A stretch of DNA of 64,000 nucleotides, taken from Desulfocucumis sp964643075 (GTDB taxonomy: Bacteria > Bacillota > Desulfotomaculia > Desulfotomaculales > Desulfocucumaceae). The position numbers and the translations under genes are program-made. Shown piece by piece: positions 36,909 through 45,530 of the stretch. Under the pieces are notes generated by a model that worked only from the letters and a program-made list of their open reading frames with translations, had not been told where the DNA came from and ran no database searches. The DNA lies in the NCBI GenBank assembly GCA_964643075.1, contig CAZXQO010000003.1:62001-126000 (forward strand). Reading direction: 5' to 3'. The first letter of the stretch is position 1, and every line of letters starts with the position of its first letter.

Positions 36909-36937
36909 ATTATAACACCGTCATTATGGTAGAACAA
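36909..36937 (-). promoter_or_regulatory. SigmaA-type promoter of the EI-like gene
   Basis: On the minus strand TTGTTC (36937-36932), a 17-nt spacer, then a perfect TATAAT (36914-36909). The -10 ends 16 nt before ATG 36892, leaving a very short leader with GGTGAG. Confidence 0.7.
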
Positions 36938-36965
36938 CAATTAGGTATCCTTATGTATTGTATTT

Positions 36966-37829
36966 TCAGATTCCTCCCAAGTTATTGAGCATGTCCAGGG
37001 ATAATCCCATACCTGTACCCAGCACCGCCAGCAGGGCAAGATACAGCAATCCCAGCTTTAGCCTGAAAGAAGGCTCCAGGGTATAGTACCGGATGGATTC
37101 CGGGGTGTTTCTTTTTTTGAAAACCTTATATCCTTCAAACAGGCCAAGTATTAATACCAGGATGATTATAGGGTTGGCAACTTCTACAGCCAGCACGCCA
37201 AGTATGATCGCACCGGGAATCCACAGCCACAGGGATATGGCGGTGGCTATCCTGCCCCCGTCCAAAAATCCCAGGGGAATCAGGTTAAACAGGTTAAGAA
37301 AGCAGCCGGTGTATCCCAGCGCCAGCCAGTATGGCTCCTTCATAGCGTCATACAACACGAAGCAGGCCAGGGAAGCCAGACCTCCTGATAGCGGTCCGCC
37401 CATCCCTATAATGGCTTCCTCCCTGGCGTTTTTTGGCATCTCTTTTAAATTGATTAAGGCTCCCACAAAAGGAATGAATATCGGTTTGGACACAGGAAGG
37501 CCTATTTTTCTGGCGGCTATCAGGTGGCCGTTTTCGTGGATTAAAAGAAGAATGACAAAACCCAGGGCAAATTTCCAGCCCCAAAAAAGAGAGTACACGA
37601 TAACGGTGATGAACATTGAAACGAATGTCGCACCGAATTTGCTGAATTTAAGAAGTACCAGCAGCGGCTTGAGAATTTTACCAAGAAAAGCCAGTATAAC
37701 CAGCAGGGGCGTCAGCAGCTTCAAAAATGAATTCTTTTTTTTGTTTTCCGGGAGACCCCCTTCAAAAGGCCCGTAATCTGTGTAGCTGTCCCTTTGAATA
37801 TCATCATATCCATTGTCTTTATTTTCCAA
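36966..37829 (-). CDS. Site-2 protease-family membrane metalloprotease (M50)
   Basis: A 287-residue intramembrane protease. The zinc motif HENGH lies near residue 99-103 in a helix, and the second motif NLIPLGFLDGGR near residue 190 supplies the third ligand Asp. There are about six membrane helices and a 40-residue polar N-terminus, with no PDZ domain. It would cleave membrane-embedded substrates such as anti-sigma factors or signal peptide remnants. TTG 37829 follows GGGGTG by eight bases. It is followed closely by the EI-like gene, which has its own promoter. Confidence 0.87.
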   Translation of the reverse strand: MENKDNGYDDIQRDSYTDYGPFEGGLPENKKKNSFLKLLTPLLVILAFLGKILKPLLVLLKFSKFGATFVSMFITVIVYSLFWGWKFALGFVILLLIHENGHLIAARKIGLPVSKPIFIPFVGALINLKEMPKNAREEAIIGMGGPLSGGLASLACFVLYDAMKEPYWLALGYTGCFLNLFNLIPLGFLDGGRIATAISLWLWIPGAIILGVLAVEVANPIIILVLILGLFEGYKVFKKRNTPESIRYYTLEPSFRLKLGLLYLALLAVLGTGMGLSLDMLNNLGGI

Positions 37830-37963
37830 ATAATAACACCCCAGTGTTCAAAAGCATGTGTTTGCTTCTATTATCTATTATATTAATATTTTATGCTAAT
37901 ACACCGGATTTTTAAAAAATAATAGCACACCGGCATTTTATTCCCCCGGTTGACCGTTTTTTT

Positions 37964-38848
37964 TCATTTAATCCTTGCCGGCAGCATTTTTCCCAGCAAA
38001 CCTTCCATCATCCGGGTGCAGCCAATAACTCCCTCCAGGCTGATCCCTGTATTAATGCCCATGCTTTGCAACATATCAACCAAATCCTCCGTTGCTATGT
38101 TGCCGACAGCCTCCGGGACAAACGGACAGCCGCCCAGACCGCCGAAGGAGCTTTCCAGAATGGTCACCCCCGCCTGCAAACCTGCAATAACGTTGGCCAG
38201 TCCCAACCCTTTGGTATCATGAAAATGCAGTGCCAGGGCAACCGATGGATAGCAGGAAGTAATCTCTTTTACCAATTCGTAAACCTGCCTGGGGTTGCCC
38301 ATACCGGCGGTATCCCCCAGGGTTATCTCCTCTATGCCGACCGCCACCATGGGGTCCAACACCTTTTTAACCTGTTCGGATGTGATAACCCCCTGATAGG
38401 GGCAGCCGAAAGCAGAGGCCACCGCCCCCCTGAGTATGACACCTGAGTCCCGGGCCAGAAAACATAATTCCTGCAGTTCCGCAAGAGATTGGTCCACTGA
38501 TTTATTTGTATTTTTCAGGTGGTGAACCTCGCTGGCGGAAACAACTGCCATAACCTCCCTCACCCCGGACCCGGCGGCCCTTGCCATACCGCGAGTATTG
38601 AGCACCAGGGCACTCAGCACGACATCCTCAGGGAGGTCAGCCAGGCCGGTCAATACCTCTCCGGCATCCGCCATCTGGGGCACCACCCGGGGACTGACGA
38701 AGGAAGCGGCCTCTATGGCAGTGACACCGGCCTCTGCCAGGCTCCTGATTATTTCAATTTTGGTTTCCGTGGGTATGAATGCGGGCAGGTTCTGCAGCCC
38801 GTCCCTGGGACCCACCTCACGTATGGTAACATCTTCGGGCAACTGCAA
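37964..38848 (-). CDS. Hydroxymethylglutaryl-CoA lyase family protein
   Basis: A 294-residue TIM-barrel enzyme with REVGPRDGLQN at the N-terminus (metal site), DTAGMGNP, LHFHDTKGLGLAN (His ligands) and GLGGCPFVPEAVGNIATED, the last being the HMG-CoA lyase signature with its catalytic Cys. It would cleave HMG-CoA to acetyl-CoA and acetoacetate in leucine or ketone metabolism. Homocitrate or isopropylmalate synthases are excluded by this signature. TTG 38848 has AGGGGG nine bases upstream; an ATG at 38875 lies before that site. It stands alone, divergent from fmdB. Confidence 0.9.
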   Translation of the reverse strand: MQLPEDVTIREVGPRDGLQNLPAFIPTETKIEIIRSLAEAGVTAIEAASFVSPRVVPQMADAGEVLTGLADLPEDVVLSALVLNTRGMARAAGSGVREVMAVVSASEVHHLKNTNKSVDQSLAELQELCFLARDSGVILRGAVASAFGCPYQGVITSEQVKKVLDPMVAVGIEEITLGDTAGMGNPRQVYELVKEITSCYPSVALALHFHDTKGLGLANVIAGLQAGVTILESSFGGLGGCPFVPEAVGNIATEDLVDMLQSMGINTGISLEGVIGCTRMMEGLLGKMLPARIK

Positions 38849-39008
38849 TAAAATTATCCCCCTTTTTGAGAACATCTTTATAATTTTATACCAGCTTTAC
38901 CGGTCAATCAATTCTAAAAAATGAAAAAACGGATTTGGCGGCAGGATTTTATTATCATTTGTCGAAATTTAAGCAGGTTTAAAATATATCAGCGGAGGTT
39001 TGGGACCC

Positions 39009-39266
39009 ATGCCTATCTTCGAATTTAAATGTGAGGACTGCGGAAAAGCCTTTGAGTTTCTTGAGCTGCCGGGGAGTGTCAAAAAAGAGCCTCTCTGCCC
39101 GGAATGCAGCAGCAAAAAGTTAGTTAAACTAATTTCCGCGCCTTTTTTGCCCAGTGCCGTCGGCAAGCCCGCTAACGACGATTTACACACCCCCTGCTGC
39201 GGCAGCAGCAGCGAGAGCAAAGGTTGCACCCCAGGCTCGTGTTGCGGAGCCAATAAAGAGAATTAA
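39009..39266 (+). CDS. FmdB-family zinc-ribbon regulatory protein
   Basis: An 85-residue protein starting MPIFEFKCEDCGKAFE with CPEC ~residue 33, the FmdB zinc ribbon found in many anaerobes. The C-terminal part is Cys/Ser/Gly-rich (PCCGSSSESKGC, SCCG) and could bind extra metal. FmdB-type proteins are putative regulators of metal or formamidase genes; the target is unknown. GGAGG lies ten bases upstream of ATG 39009. A strong terminator follows directly. Confidence 0.85.
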   Translation: MPIFEFKCEDCGKAFEFLELPGSVKKEPLCPECSSKKLVKLISAPFLPSAVGKPANDDLHTPCCGSSSESKGCTPGSCCGANKEN

Positions 39267-39277
39267 ACATACCACTG

Positions 39278-39318
39278 AAAAGCGGGAGCCTCATTTAAAA
39301 GGCTCCCGCTTTTGTTTT
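39278..39318 (+). terminator. Terminator of fmdB-like gene
   Basis: Perfect 13-bp stem AAAAGCGGGAGCC (39278-39290) / GGCTCCCGCTTTT (39301-39313), 10-nt loop, then GTTTTT. Begins 12 nt after the stop. Confidence 0.9.
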
Positions 39319-39414
39319 TAAACACTACAGGCAAATAATTCTATGATTAACTGTGTTATGGATTGGAAAAATAATTTCAGTAAAGAAATTTTAAAGAGCT
39401 TGGGAGGTGATCCA

Positions 39415-39540
39415 ATGCAGAGAAAAGACCCCCTGGAGAATAAAACAATCTCAGAACTAATTAAATGTCCCGGCGAAAAGAAATGCGACGAAAACGCCGG
39501 GGAATGGGCACTGAGGCACCAGACGGATTTACAGACCTGA
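39415..39540 (+). CDS. Small hypothetical protein (41 aa)
   Basis: A short ORF with a good GGGAGGTGATCC-ATG initiation site. The protein is hydrophilic with a CPGEKKC motif near residues 18-24 that could bind a metal. The frame is open further upstream to 39343 but without a ribosome site. Reality rests on the initiation signal alone; function unknown. Confidence 0.45.
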   Translation: MQRKDPLENKTISELIKCPGEKKCDENAGEWALRHQTDLQT

Positions 39541-39553
39541 GTTATTAGAGATA

Positions 39554-39584
39554 ATAGCCAATACTACAGCGTAGTATTGGCTAT
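39554..39584. terminator. Perfect 14-bp hairpin between convergent genes
   Basis: ATAGCCAATACTAC (39554-39567), loop AGC, GTAGTATTGGCTAT (39571-39584). On the minus strand it is ~45 nt past the DegV stop and followed by TATCTCTAAT. It may serve both strands as a terminator; a T-run is weak. A second palindrome CTACGCTGTAG overlaps further right. Confidence 0.5.
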
Positions 39585-39628
39585 GCCCGCTACGCTGTAG
39601 TACAATTTGCCGGATATAGCAGGGTTAA

Positions 39629-40480
39629 TCAAATACCGGAAACCGGAAGGCAGACCATGCCAACCACTCCCGGGCCCACGTGAGTTCCCACCACTGGGCC
39701 CAGTCTCCCTTCAAAAAACTCAACGCAATTAAGTCCTTTCTGAGCCTTCTCCTTTAGCTGTGCCGCGCCATCCCAGTCCTCACCGTGCACCAGGAAGCAC
39801 TGTACTTCCTGCCCGCCGAATTTATCCCGCATTATCCTGATTATACGATCAAAAGCCTTGGCCTTGCCCCTGACCTTTTCGTGTGGAAAAACATAACCAT
39901 CTTTAATGGTCAGTATGGGCTTGACGTTTAACAGGGTTCCCAGGAAAGCCTGGGCCTTGCCTATCCTGCCGCCCCTCTGCAGGTATTCCAGTGTGTCCAC
40001 GGCAAAGTAGATCTGGTGATTATCCTTCATAAAGCGGATAAGTTCAATTATTTCCTCCTTGCTCCGGCCTTCCCCGGCAGCTCTGGCGGCGTTTATAACC
40101 ATCAGCCCCAGCACCACGCTGGTAACCCGGGAATCTATGATCTCCAGTTCTTTGTATGCAAGCATTGTTTTAGCCAACTTCGCGGACTGTATGGTGCCGC
40201 TCATGAGAGCAGAGATATGCAGTGAAATAATGGAACTGCCTTCCTCCGCCAGGGGACGGTAGGCGTTTACAAATTCGGCCGGTGTGGGCTGCGAGGTGCT
40301 GGACATCTCCTTGCCCTCCACCTGGCGCTTAAAAAACTGCTCCGGCGTTATTTCCACACCATCCAGAAACGCTTCCTGGCCGAAAAATACCCGCAGGGGA
40401 ACCATAGTAATTCCATACCTGTCGTAAGTAGCCCGATCAAGGTCGGCAGTGCTGTCGGTCACTATTCTAACCTTCTGCAT
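39629..40480 (-). CDS. DegV family fatty-acid-binding protein
   Basis: A 283-residue DegV protein: VTDSTADLDRATYDRYGI at the N-terminus, STSQPTPAEF (~residue 60) and SHISALMSGT-like LHISALMSGTIQSA, plus the RGGRIGKAQAF loop. DegV (FakB) proteins bind fatty acids and present them to the kinase FakA for acyl-phosphate formation, feeding phospholipid synthesis. The FakA-like gene is directly upstream on the same strand, giving a complete FakAB pair. GGGGAGGGAG precedes ATG 40480. Confidence 0.9.
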   Translation of the reverse strand: MQKVRIVTDSTADLDRATYDRYGITMVPLRVFFGQEAFLDGVEITPEQFFKRQVEGKEMSSTSQPTPAEFVNAYRPLAEEGSSIISLHISALMSGTIQSAKLAKTMLAYKELEIIDSRVTSVVLGLMVINAARAAGEGRSKEEIIELIRFMKDNHQIYFAVDTLEYLQRGGRIGKAQAFLGTLLNVKPILTIKDGYVFPHEKVRGKAKAFDRIIRIMRDKFGGQEVQCFLVHGEDWDGAAQLKEKAQKGLNCVEFFEGRLGPVVGTHVGPGVVGMVCLPVSGI

Positions 40481-40500
40481 AGTCTCCCTCCCCTAATTTT

Positions 40501-40558
40501 GGGGACATTCCTTCGCGAAATTATTTGTAGTTTAGATAACTCAAGAAGGTATGTCCCC
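40501..40558. repeat. GGGGACATTCCTTC palindromic repeat, copy 1
   Basis: Arms GGGGACATTCCTTC (40501-40514) and GAAGGTATGTCCCC (40545-40558), one mismatch, 30-nt AT-rich centre. It fills most of the short gap between fakA-like and degV genes. One of at least six related elements from 40 to 57 kb. Confidence 0.7.
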
Positions 40559-40563
40559 TAACC

Positions 40564-42183
40564 TTATTCCTCCACGGAAATAATTAACTGATAATGTGGC
40601 TGACCACCGTAATGAATTTCGATATCAGGCCCGTTAAATTTATTTTTCATTCTCTCTGTGAGTTCATGTACTGTATTACGGCTCAGTCCGTCACCGTAGT
40701 AAAGGGTCACCAGACCGGTTTCTTCATCAATCATGCCAGCCAGCAGTTCCTCTACAACTTTGTAAAAATCAGCCCCGCCGGAAAAGGGCTTATCCTCCAG
40801 CAGGCCGATATAATCCCCCACCGTCACCGCCCTGCCGTCTATGACCGTTTCCCTAACTGCTCTGGTAACCTCGCCATACTTTATTTCATTGGCATTATCC
40901 ATCATTTTGGCGGCAATAACATCTATATCGGCGTAGGGGTTCAAAGCCATTATGGCCGCCAGGCCTTGGGGCATACTGACGGTGGGCACCACCCTGACCT
41001 CTTTCTCCGCCATATCCGCAGCCTGCCGGGCAGTCAGCACCACGTTCTTATTATTGGGAAGCACCAGTACTTTTTGCGCCGGTGCCTTCTGCACAGCCTC
41101 AAGTATATCTTCCGCACTGGGATTCATGGTCTGCCCTCCTGCAACTACCACGTCCACACCAAGGCTTTCCATTATCTTAATTATACCTTCGCCAAGGCCC
41201 ACACTGACTACTCCCAGCGGCCTCTCCTGAACGGACTGCTGTTTCATATCCTGGTGCTGCTCCTCCATGTTGTTTGTATGCACCGAGTGCAGCGCCCCGT
41301 ATTTCAGGCAGCATTCCAGCACCAGTCCGGGGTGATTGGAATGAATATGCACCTTGGCTGTATCACTACTGCCCACCACCATCAGGCAGTCGCCGTAGGG
41401 AGAGAGTTCCTCCCTCATCTTTTCCAGAGGCAGCCCCCTGCCCCTGACGATAAGCTCCGTGCAATAGGTGAACTGTATTATAGACGACACATCTGACTGC
41501 CTGACGGCGAATTCTTTTTGCTGGCTGGCGGCCAAGTCGAACAGCTTGAGCTCCCGCCGGGCAGCCGCCATTTTCAGGGCGTACAAAATCCCCTCTATAA
41601 TCACCACCAGACCCCTGCCGCCGGCATCCACAACCCCTGCCTGCTTTAATACCGGCAACATGTCCGGGGTTTCGGCCAGGGACTGCTGGGCCAGCTTATA
41701 CGTATGCAGCGTGGCCCGGAGCAAATCATAATTCTTCTGGCAGCTTTCCTCAAAGCCCTCAGCTATCCGTCTGGATACGGTAAGCATGGTACCCTCGACG
41801 GGATTGGTTACCGCCCGGTAGGCCGCATCGGCTCCCGCTCTGAAGGCAGCAGCCACATCCCGAACGGATACCTTTTCCCTTCCCTTCATAGCCCCGGCAA
41901 AGCCCTGCAGTATCTGGGACAGAATAACTCCGGAATTGCCTCTGGCACCCAGCAGGCATCCCCCGGCCATCGCCTCTGCCACCTCCCCGGCGGTTCCGGC
42001 GTGGCTTTCCCGGGCCTTTTTCACTCCCGCCAGTAAGGTTAGATACATATTCGTACCGGTATCCCCATCGGGAACCGGGAAAACATTTAGTGCATCTATT
42101 TCAGCCTGATGTTCCGCTAATAAATTGGCGCTACCCACCAGCATAACCATAAGCTCGCTACCGCTGAAGTGCTCAAAACGCAT
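40564..42183 (-). CDS. fakA: DAK2-domain fatty acid kinase (FakA-like)
   Basis: A 539-residue protein: N-terminal DAK2 kinase domain with PDGDTGTNMYLTL and GARGNSGVILSQI (ATP/Mg site), a central region, and a C-terminal DegV-like domain. This is the YloV/FakA layout and length. It phosphorylates fatty acids bound to FakB (DegV). ATG 42183 follows GAGGAGG by six bases; GTG 42198 overlaps that site. Downstream degV is separated by a palindromic repeat that may reduce readthrough. Confidence 0.9.
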   Translation of the reverse strand: MRFEHFSGSELMVMLVGSANLLAEHQAEIDALNVFPVPDGDTGTNMYLTLLAGVKKARESHAGTAGEVAEAMAGGCLLGARGNSGVILSQILQGFAGAMKGREKVSVRDVAAAFRAGADAAYRAVTNPVEGTMLTVSRRIAEGFEESCQKNYDLLRATLHTYKLAQQSLAETPDMLPVLKQAGVVDAGGRGLVVIIEGILYALKMAAARRELKLFDLAASQQKEFAVRQSDVSSIIQFTYCTELIVRGRGLPLEKMREELSPYGDCLMVVGSSDTAKVHIHSNHPGLVLECCLKYGALHSVHTNNMEEQHQDMKQQSVQERPLGVVSVGLGEGIIKIMESLGVDVVVAGGQTMNPSAEDILEAVQKAPAQKVLVLPNNKNVVLTARQAADMAEKEVRVVPTVSMPQGLAAIMALNPYADIDVIAAKMMDNANEIKYGEVTRAVRETVIDGRAVTVGDYIGLLEDKPFSGGADFYKVVEELLAGMIDEETGLVTLYYGDGLSRNTVHELTERMKNKFNGPDIEIHYGGQPHYQLIISVEE

Positions 42184-42350
42184 CGCATGCCTCCTCACCA
42201 GCTGTCCGACCCGAATATTCGCATATATTCTACATAAATTAATGTAAAACCTTTTCCAGAAGCGGGAAAATAAATTATTGCCACTGATCTTAATGTACTA
42301 TAGTAGTTTAAAATTATGCGATGGTTTTAAGTCTAGCGAAAATTACAGAC

Positions 42351-42384
42351 AAAGAAACCGCCTAAGCACATAGGCGGTTTCTTT
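42351..42384 (-). terminator. Terminator behind cotF-like gene
   Basis: Perfect 14-bp stem AAAGAAACCGCCTA / TAGGCGGTTTCTTT with a 6-nt loop. It lies ~40 nt past the minus-strand stop at 42425; T-rich on both flanks. Confidence 0.8.
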
Positions 42385-42424
42385 CGGGTTTCGTTCTATT
42401 GCTTTAAATACAGGCTTAGTCTTT

Positions 42425-42802
42425 TTAGCGGCCAGGATTGTTATAGGTATTCTGCATACCCGTCATACCCTGGGCCGGCATATTATAATAAGTTTGAGCG
42501 CCCGTGCCGGGACTCATCTGCTGCGCCGGTGCTGTAGCCTGCTGCCCCATTATGTTCATGCCCATGGTGGAAGCATAAGTCCCGGCAATACCCGCCCGGG
42601 CCGGTTCCACCTGATAAAAACCCCTGGCAAACATTAGCTCAAATATTTGCCTGTGAGTGTTCAGTTCATCGTTATGGATCTGCATAAGTAAGCTGCGTGA
42701 CCTGTCACCGGCCGCTTCCAATAACGCATGGTGATAGCCGGTGGATATCATCTTTCTGTCAAGCAGCAGATCCGTCAGTATATCCTGATCCGAAAAGTTC
42801 AA
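42425..42802 (-). CDS. CotF-family spore coat protein
   Basis: A 125-residue protein: residues 1-~70 hold the helical, ferritin-like CotF domain (DQDILTDLLLDRKMISTGYHHALLEA), and the tail is Gln/Gly/Met/Tyr-rich, as usual for coat proteins that are cross-linked. It supports a spore-forming host. TTG 42802 is preferred since ACGGAGGTG lies eight bases upstream; the GTG at 42835 lies inside a palindromic repeat. Probably expressed late in sporulation in the mother cell. Confidence 0.82.
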   Translation of the reverse strand: MNFSDQDILTDLLLDRKMISTGYHHALLEAAGDRSRSLLMQIHNDELNTHRQIFELMFARGFYQVEPARAGIAGTYASTMGMNIMGQQATAPAQQMSPGTGAQTYYNMPAQGMTGMQNTYNNPGR

Positions 42803-42827
42803 CTTTTTCACCTCCGTATTAATGTAT

Positions 42828-42891
42828 GTGGACACCTTCTGTGTTGCCTTTTAATTCCTTACTATTAACATTTTCGTGAACGAATGTCCCC
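42828..42891. repeat. Degenerate GGGGAC-type palindromic repeat, copy 2
   Basis: Arms GTGGACACCTTC (42828-42839) and GAACGAATGTCCCC (42878-42891) resemble the copy-1 arms with several changes. It fills the gap between the two coat genes. Confidence 0.5.
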
Positions 42892-42895
42892 TAAT

Positions 42896-43141
42896 TTAAT
42901 GGCCAGTCATTCCGGACATGCTCCCCATTCCTGCGCTTCCGCTAAGGCCTGCTTCCTGCAGCAGCCCGTTCAGCATGCCGATGTGGCGCTGGCCCTTTTC
43001 TACGCTTTGCTGCAGTAAGCCATGGATAGCCGGATCCCGGGACACGTTCAGGTAATTCTGAGCTTTTCTGGCGCACAGTTCCTCCGCTCGGAGCTGCTCC
43101 ATAATCATTAATTTTTCAATTTCGCTCAATTTGGTTTGCAC
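42896..43141 (-). CDS. Small CotF-like/coat-associated protein (81 aa)
   Basis: A helical 81-residue protein (KLMIMEQLRAEELCARKAQNY) with a Gly/Met/Ser tail, similar in design to the CotF domain's helices and encoded just before cotF. GGGAGGTGAGCCA precedes GTG 43141. Likely a spore coat or coat-assembly protein; the family is not certain. Confidence 0.65.
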   Translation of the reverse strand: MQTKLSEIEKLMIMEQLRAEELCARKAQNYLNVSRDPAIHGLLQQSVEKGQRHIGMLNGLLQEAGLSGSAGMGSMSGMTGH

Positions 43142-43310
43142 TGGCTCACCTCCCCACTTCTAGTTGCAGGTTAGTGTTATCCATAATCAATAATTTTATG
43201 TAACGGCCATTGTGCCGGCCCTTATAGCTTCGACCCGTAACGGCAATACTTCCGCGAAAGCCCCTTTATATTTATGCATACAAATTAAGCCCCCCGCATA
43301 AAGAGGTTAG

Positions 43311-43370
43311 GTACACACCTTCTTGGTTACCTAGATCCCCTATCTCTTAACAATTTCACGAAGGAATGTC
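43311..43370. repeat. Degenerate GGGGAC-type palindromic repeat, copy 3
   Basis: GTACACACCTTC (43311-43322) and GAAGGAATGTC (43360-43370) match the arms of the family, outer Gs partly lost. Lies directly before the L,D-transpeptidase start. Confidence 0.45.
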
Positions 43371-43389
43371 ATTTGCGGGAGGCTGGCTA

Positions 43390-43956
43390 ATGCTCAAATC
43401 AGGAGCATGGATACTGATTGCGGTACTGGCGCTATGCCTATGCCTGACCCGGGCGGCGGAGGCCGGATATAAAATAGAGATTGACAAATCAGTCAACCGG
43501 TTAACCCTTTATAAGGATGACAGCGTAGTAAAGGTTTTCCCGGTAGCCACGGGTAAAAAACCGTCCCTGACCCCTGAAGGCAAATTTTCCATTGCCGTCA
43601 AAATAGTGAATCCCTATTACGGCAAACTGAAGATTCCCGGTGGCAGCCCACGCAACCCCCTGGGCTATAGGTGGCTGGGCTTGAGTCTGGGGGGAGGCGG
43701 CCAGTATGGCATACACGGCACCAACAATCCCTCCTCCATCGGTAAGTATGCCTCCGGCGGATGTATCAGGATGCATAATAAGGATGTTAGCTGGCTTTTT
43801 GACAAAGTACCTGTAGGAACCCCCGTGGAAATACACAGTTCTATAAAAAATAAAAAAATTACTCCCCGGGGAAAAACCCTGGCTCTCCGTATCGATCCGG
43901 GACTTCCCGAGGGTATTCAAGCTGCTCTACGTAATGGAATGATTATCCCACCCTAA
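43390..43956 (+). CDS. Secreted L,D-transpeptidase (YkuD family)
   Basis: A 188-residue exported enzyme: signal peptide or anchor (residues 1-~24), then a YkuD domain with IEIDKSVNRLTLYKDD, HGTNNPSSIGKYASGGCIRM containing the catalytic His...Cys, and KVPVGTPV. It forms 3-3 peptidoglycan cross-links or, in spore-formers, acts on the spore wall. ATG 43390 follows GGGAGG by seven bases; an upstream ATG (43366) lies in a repeat. It converges with the next gene and shares its terminator. Confidence 0.88.
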   Translation: MLKSGAWILIAVLALCLCLTRAAEAGYKIEIDKSVNRLTLYKDDSVVKVFPVATGKKPSLTPEGKFSIAVKIVNPYYGKLKIPGGSPRNPLGYRWLGLSLGGGGQYGIHGTNNPSSIGKYASGGCIRMHNKDVSWLFDKVPVGTPVEIHSSIKNKKITPRGKTLALRIDPGLPEGIQAALRNGMIIPP

Positions 43957-45302
43957 TACTTCCGGGATTTCAATTCCGGAAGTATTAATTTATTATTGAA
44001 TGTTTTATTGGCCAGAGCCGCCGACAGGCCTGCCAGATAACCAGTGGAAAAAGCAATCTGCATGTTAAAGCCCCCTGTATAGCCATCAACATCAATTACC
44101 TCACCGGCGAAATACAATCCCCTGACCAGTTTTGATTCCATGGTCCGGGGATTGATTTCTTTTGTATCAATCCCGCCCGCCGTAACTACGGCTTCCCTGA
44201 TGGGGCGGGTGCCGGATATAGTCAAAGGGAGTTGTTTCATTATATCTGCCAGCCTGCGCCACACAACCTTACCCGCCCCGGACGCTTTCAGCTCGCCATC
44301 TATCCCGGCAATACTTAATACTACGGGCGCCATCCTGTCTGGCAAAAAAGATCTTATGATGCTTTTGACTGTTTTCCTGGTCTCAATCCCGCCCGCCTTT
44401 TCCATGTCGTTTAACAGCATATCAATGTTTTTATCCGGAAACATATCGATTAATATGGTCAGGGTATAGTTTTGTTCAGTTTTATGATGAAAAATTTTAG
44501 CGGCGGCCCTGCTGATATTAAGAACTGCCGGCCCGGACACCCCAAAATGGGTAAATAATAGATCCCCCCCGGCCGAAGTCAGCCGGCGCTCACCGTCATT
44601 TAGAGAGACTGTTATATTGCTTAGCGCCAGACCCTGTACCCGCCCCGGCCCCACCCAGTCATCGGAGCATACCAGTGCCACCCCTGAAGGAAAAAGTTCT
44701 GTTACATGATGCCCGGCAGTGGCCGCAAGCTGGTACCCCTTACCCGTTGAGCCGGTACCGGGATAAGAGAGCCCGCCGGTGGCCACCACCACCCGGCCAT
44801 AATATCTTTCACCATCCACGCCGGCAACACCAAGACAGCGGTTCCCTTCCAGTATCAGCGCCTCAACCTCTTTACCGCACTTTATCTCCACCCCGAGGGA
44901 TTGCAGGTGCCTGACAAGGGCAGATACCATATCCGCTCCCAGGCAATCCGCAGGAAATACCCTGCCTCCATCCTCTACCCTCGATGCTATATCCAAAGAA
45001 TTGAAAAATTCGCGACAGTCCTCCCCGGTATAACGCTGCAAAGCGCTGTAAAGAAATTTACCGTTGCCGGGAACATTATCTATCATAGCTTCCAGACCGG
45101 CGATATTGGTAAAATTGCACCTTCCGCCCCCGGCTATAGTCATTTTTCTGCCGGGGCTGTTTATTTTCTCCAGGAGCAGCACCCTTGCCCCTGTCCCTGC
45201 GGCAGCCACCGCCGCCATCATACCGGCAGGACCACCCCCGATTACGATAACATCATATTTTCCTGCCTTGTTTTTTGGATTTATTTCTTCATAACCCCCC
45301 AA
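43953..45302 (-). CDS. BaiN/HI0933-like NAD(P)/FAD-dependent oxidoreductase
   Basis: A 449-residue flavoprotein: YDVIVIGGGPAGMMAAVAAA, PGRKMTIAGGGRCNFTN (the BaiN/HI0933 hallmark), VVATGGLSYPGTGSTG, and a C-terminal GEVIDVDGYTGGFNMQIAFS segment. The family reduces various substrates, e.g. steroid or bile-acid intermediates; the natural one is unknown. The TTG at 45302 is the only upstream start available in frame but has no clear ribosome site, so the first ~14 residues are uncertain. Standing alone at the end of a minus-strand region. Confidence 0.85.
   Translation of the reverse strand: MGGYEEINPKNKAGKYDVIVIGGGPAGMMAAVAAAGTGARVLLLEKINSPGRKMTIAGGGRCNFTNIAGLEAMIDNVPGNGKFLYSALQRYTGEDCREFFNSLDIASRVEDGGRVFPADCLGADMVSALVRHLQSLGVEIKCGKEVEALILEGNRCLGVAGVDGERYYGRVVVATGGLSYPGTGSTGKGYQLAATAGHHVTELFPSGVALVCSDDWVGPGRVQGLALSNITVSLNDGERRLTSAGGDLLFTHFGVSGPAVLNISRAAAKIFHHKTEQNYTLTILIDMFPDKNIDMLLNDMEKAGGIETRKTVKSIIRSFLPDRMAPVVLSIAGIDGELKASGAGKVVWRRLADIMKQLPLTISGTRPIREAVVTAGGIDTKEINPRTMESKLVRGLYFAGEVIDVDGYTGGFNMQIAFSTGYLAGLSAALANKTFNNKLILPELKSRKY
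43955..43986. terminator. Bidirectional terminator between convergent genes
   Basis: AATACTTCCGG (43955-43965) / CCGGAAGTATT (43976-43986), 10-nt loop. It starts inside the stop codon of the L,D-transpeptidase and encodes the last codons of the flavoprotein on the other strand. Confidence 0.7.
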
Positions 45303-45461
45303 AAAATTTTATTTTGCACGAAGATACTTTTAATTAAATTTATTTTACCACCTTGTGGCAAATATCAAAAATTCATTACCGCATGTCCCCGGTAACATAC
45401 GGTTTTCTTAAATTGCCTGGTGGGAAGGGAGAAATGCACACAGAAAAAGGATAATAGACTC

Positions 45462-45491
45462 ACGCAGGAAACGACATTTTTCATGTAGAAT
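45462..45491 (+). promoter_or_regulatory. Shared promoter motif of the first DegS-like gene
   Basis: ACGCAGGA (45462-45469), exactly 16 nt, then TAGAAT (45486-45491). The identical arrangement occurs before the second DegS-like gene (57161-57190), though the sequence between differs. The upstream box is not a standard -35, so an alternative sigma factor or activator is suspected. Confidence 0.55.
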
Positions 45492-45530
45492 AGTGTATAA
45501 ACAACAAATTTATACATTCGAGGTTATACA

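Noticed and set aside
39554..39605. Attachment site or IS end
   Set aside because: The palindromes lack direct repeats or a recombinase nearby; a terminator between convergent genes explains them better.
40594..41496. 300-codon plus-strand frame inside fakA
   Set aside because: Antisense to a conserved DAK2/FakA domain, His/Arg-rich, no ribosome site or motif.
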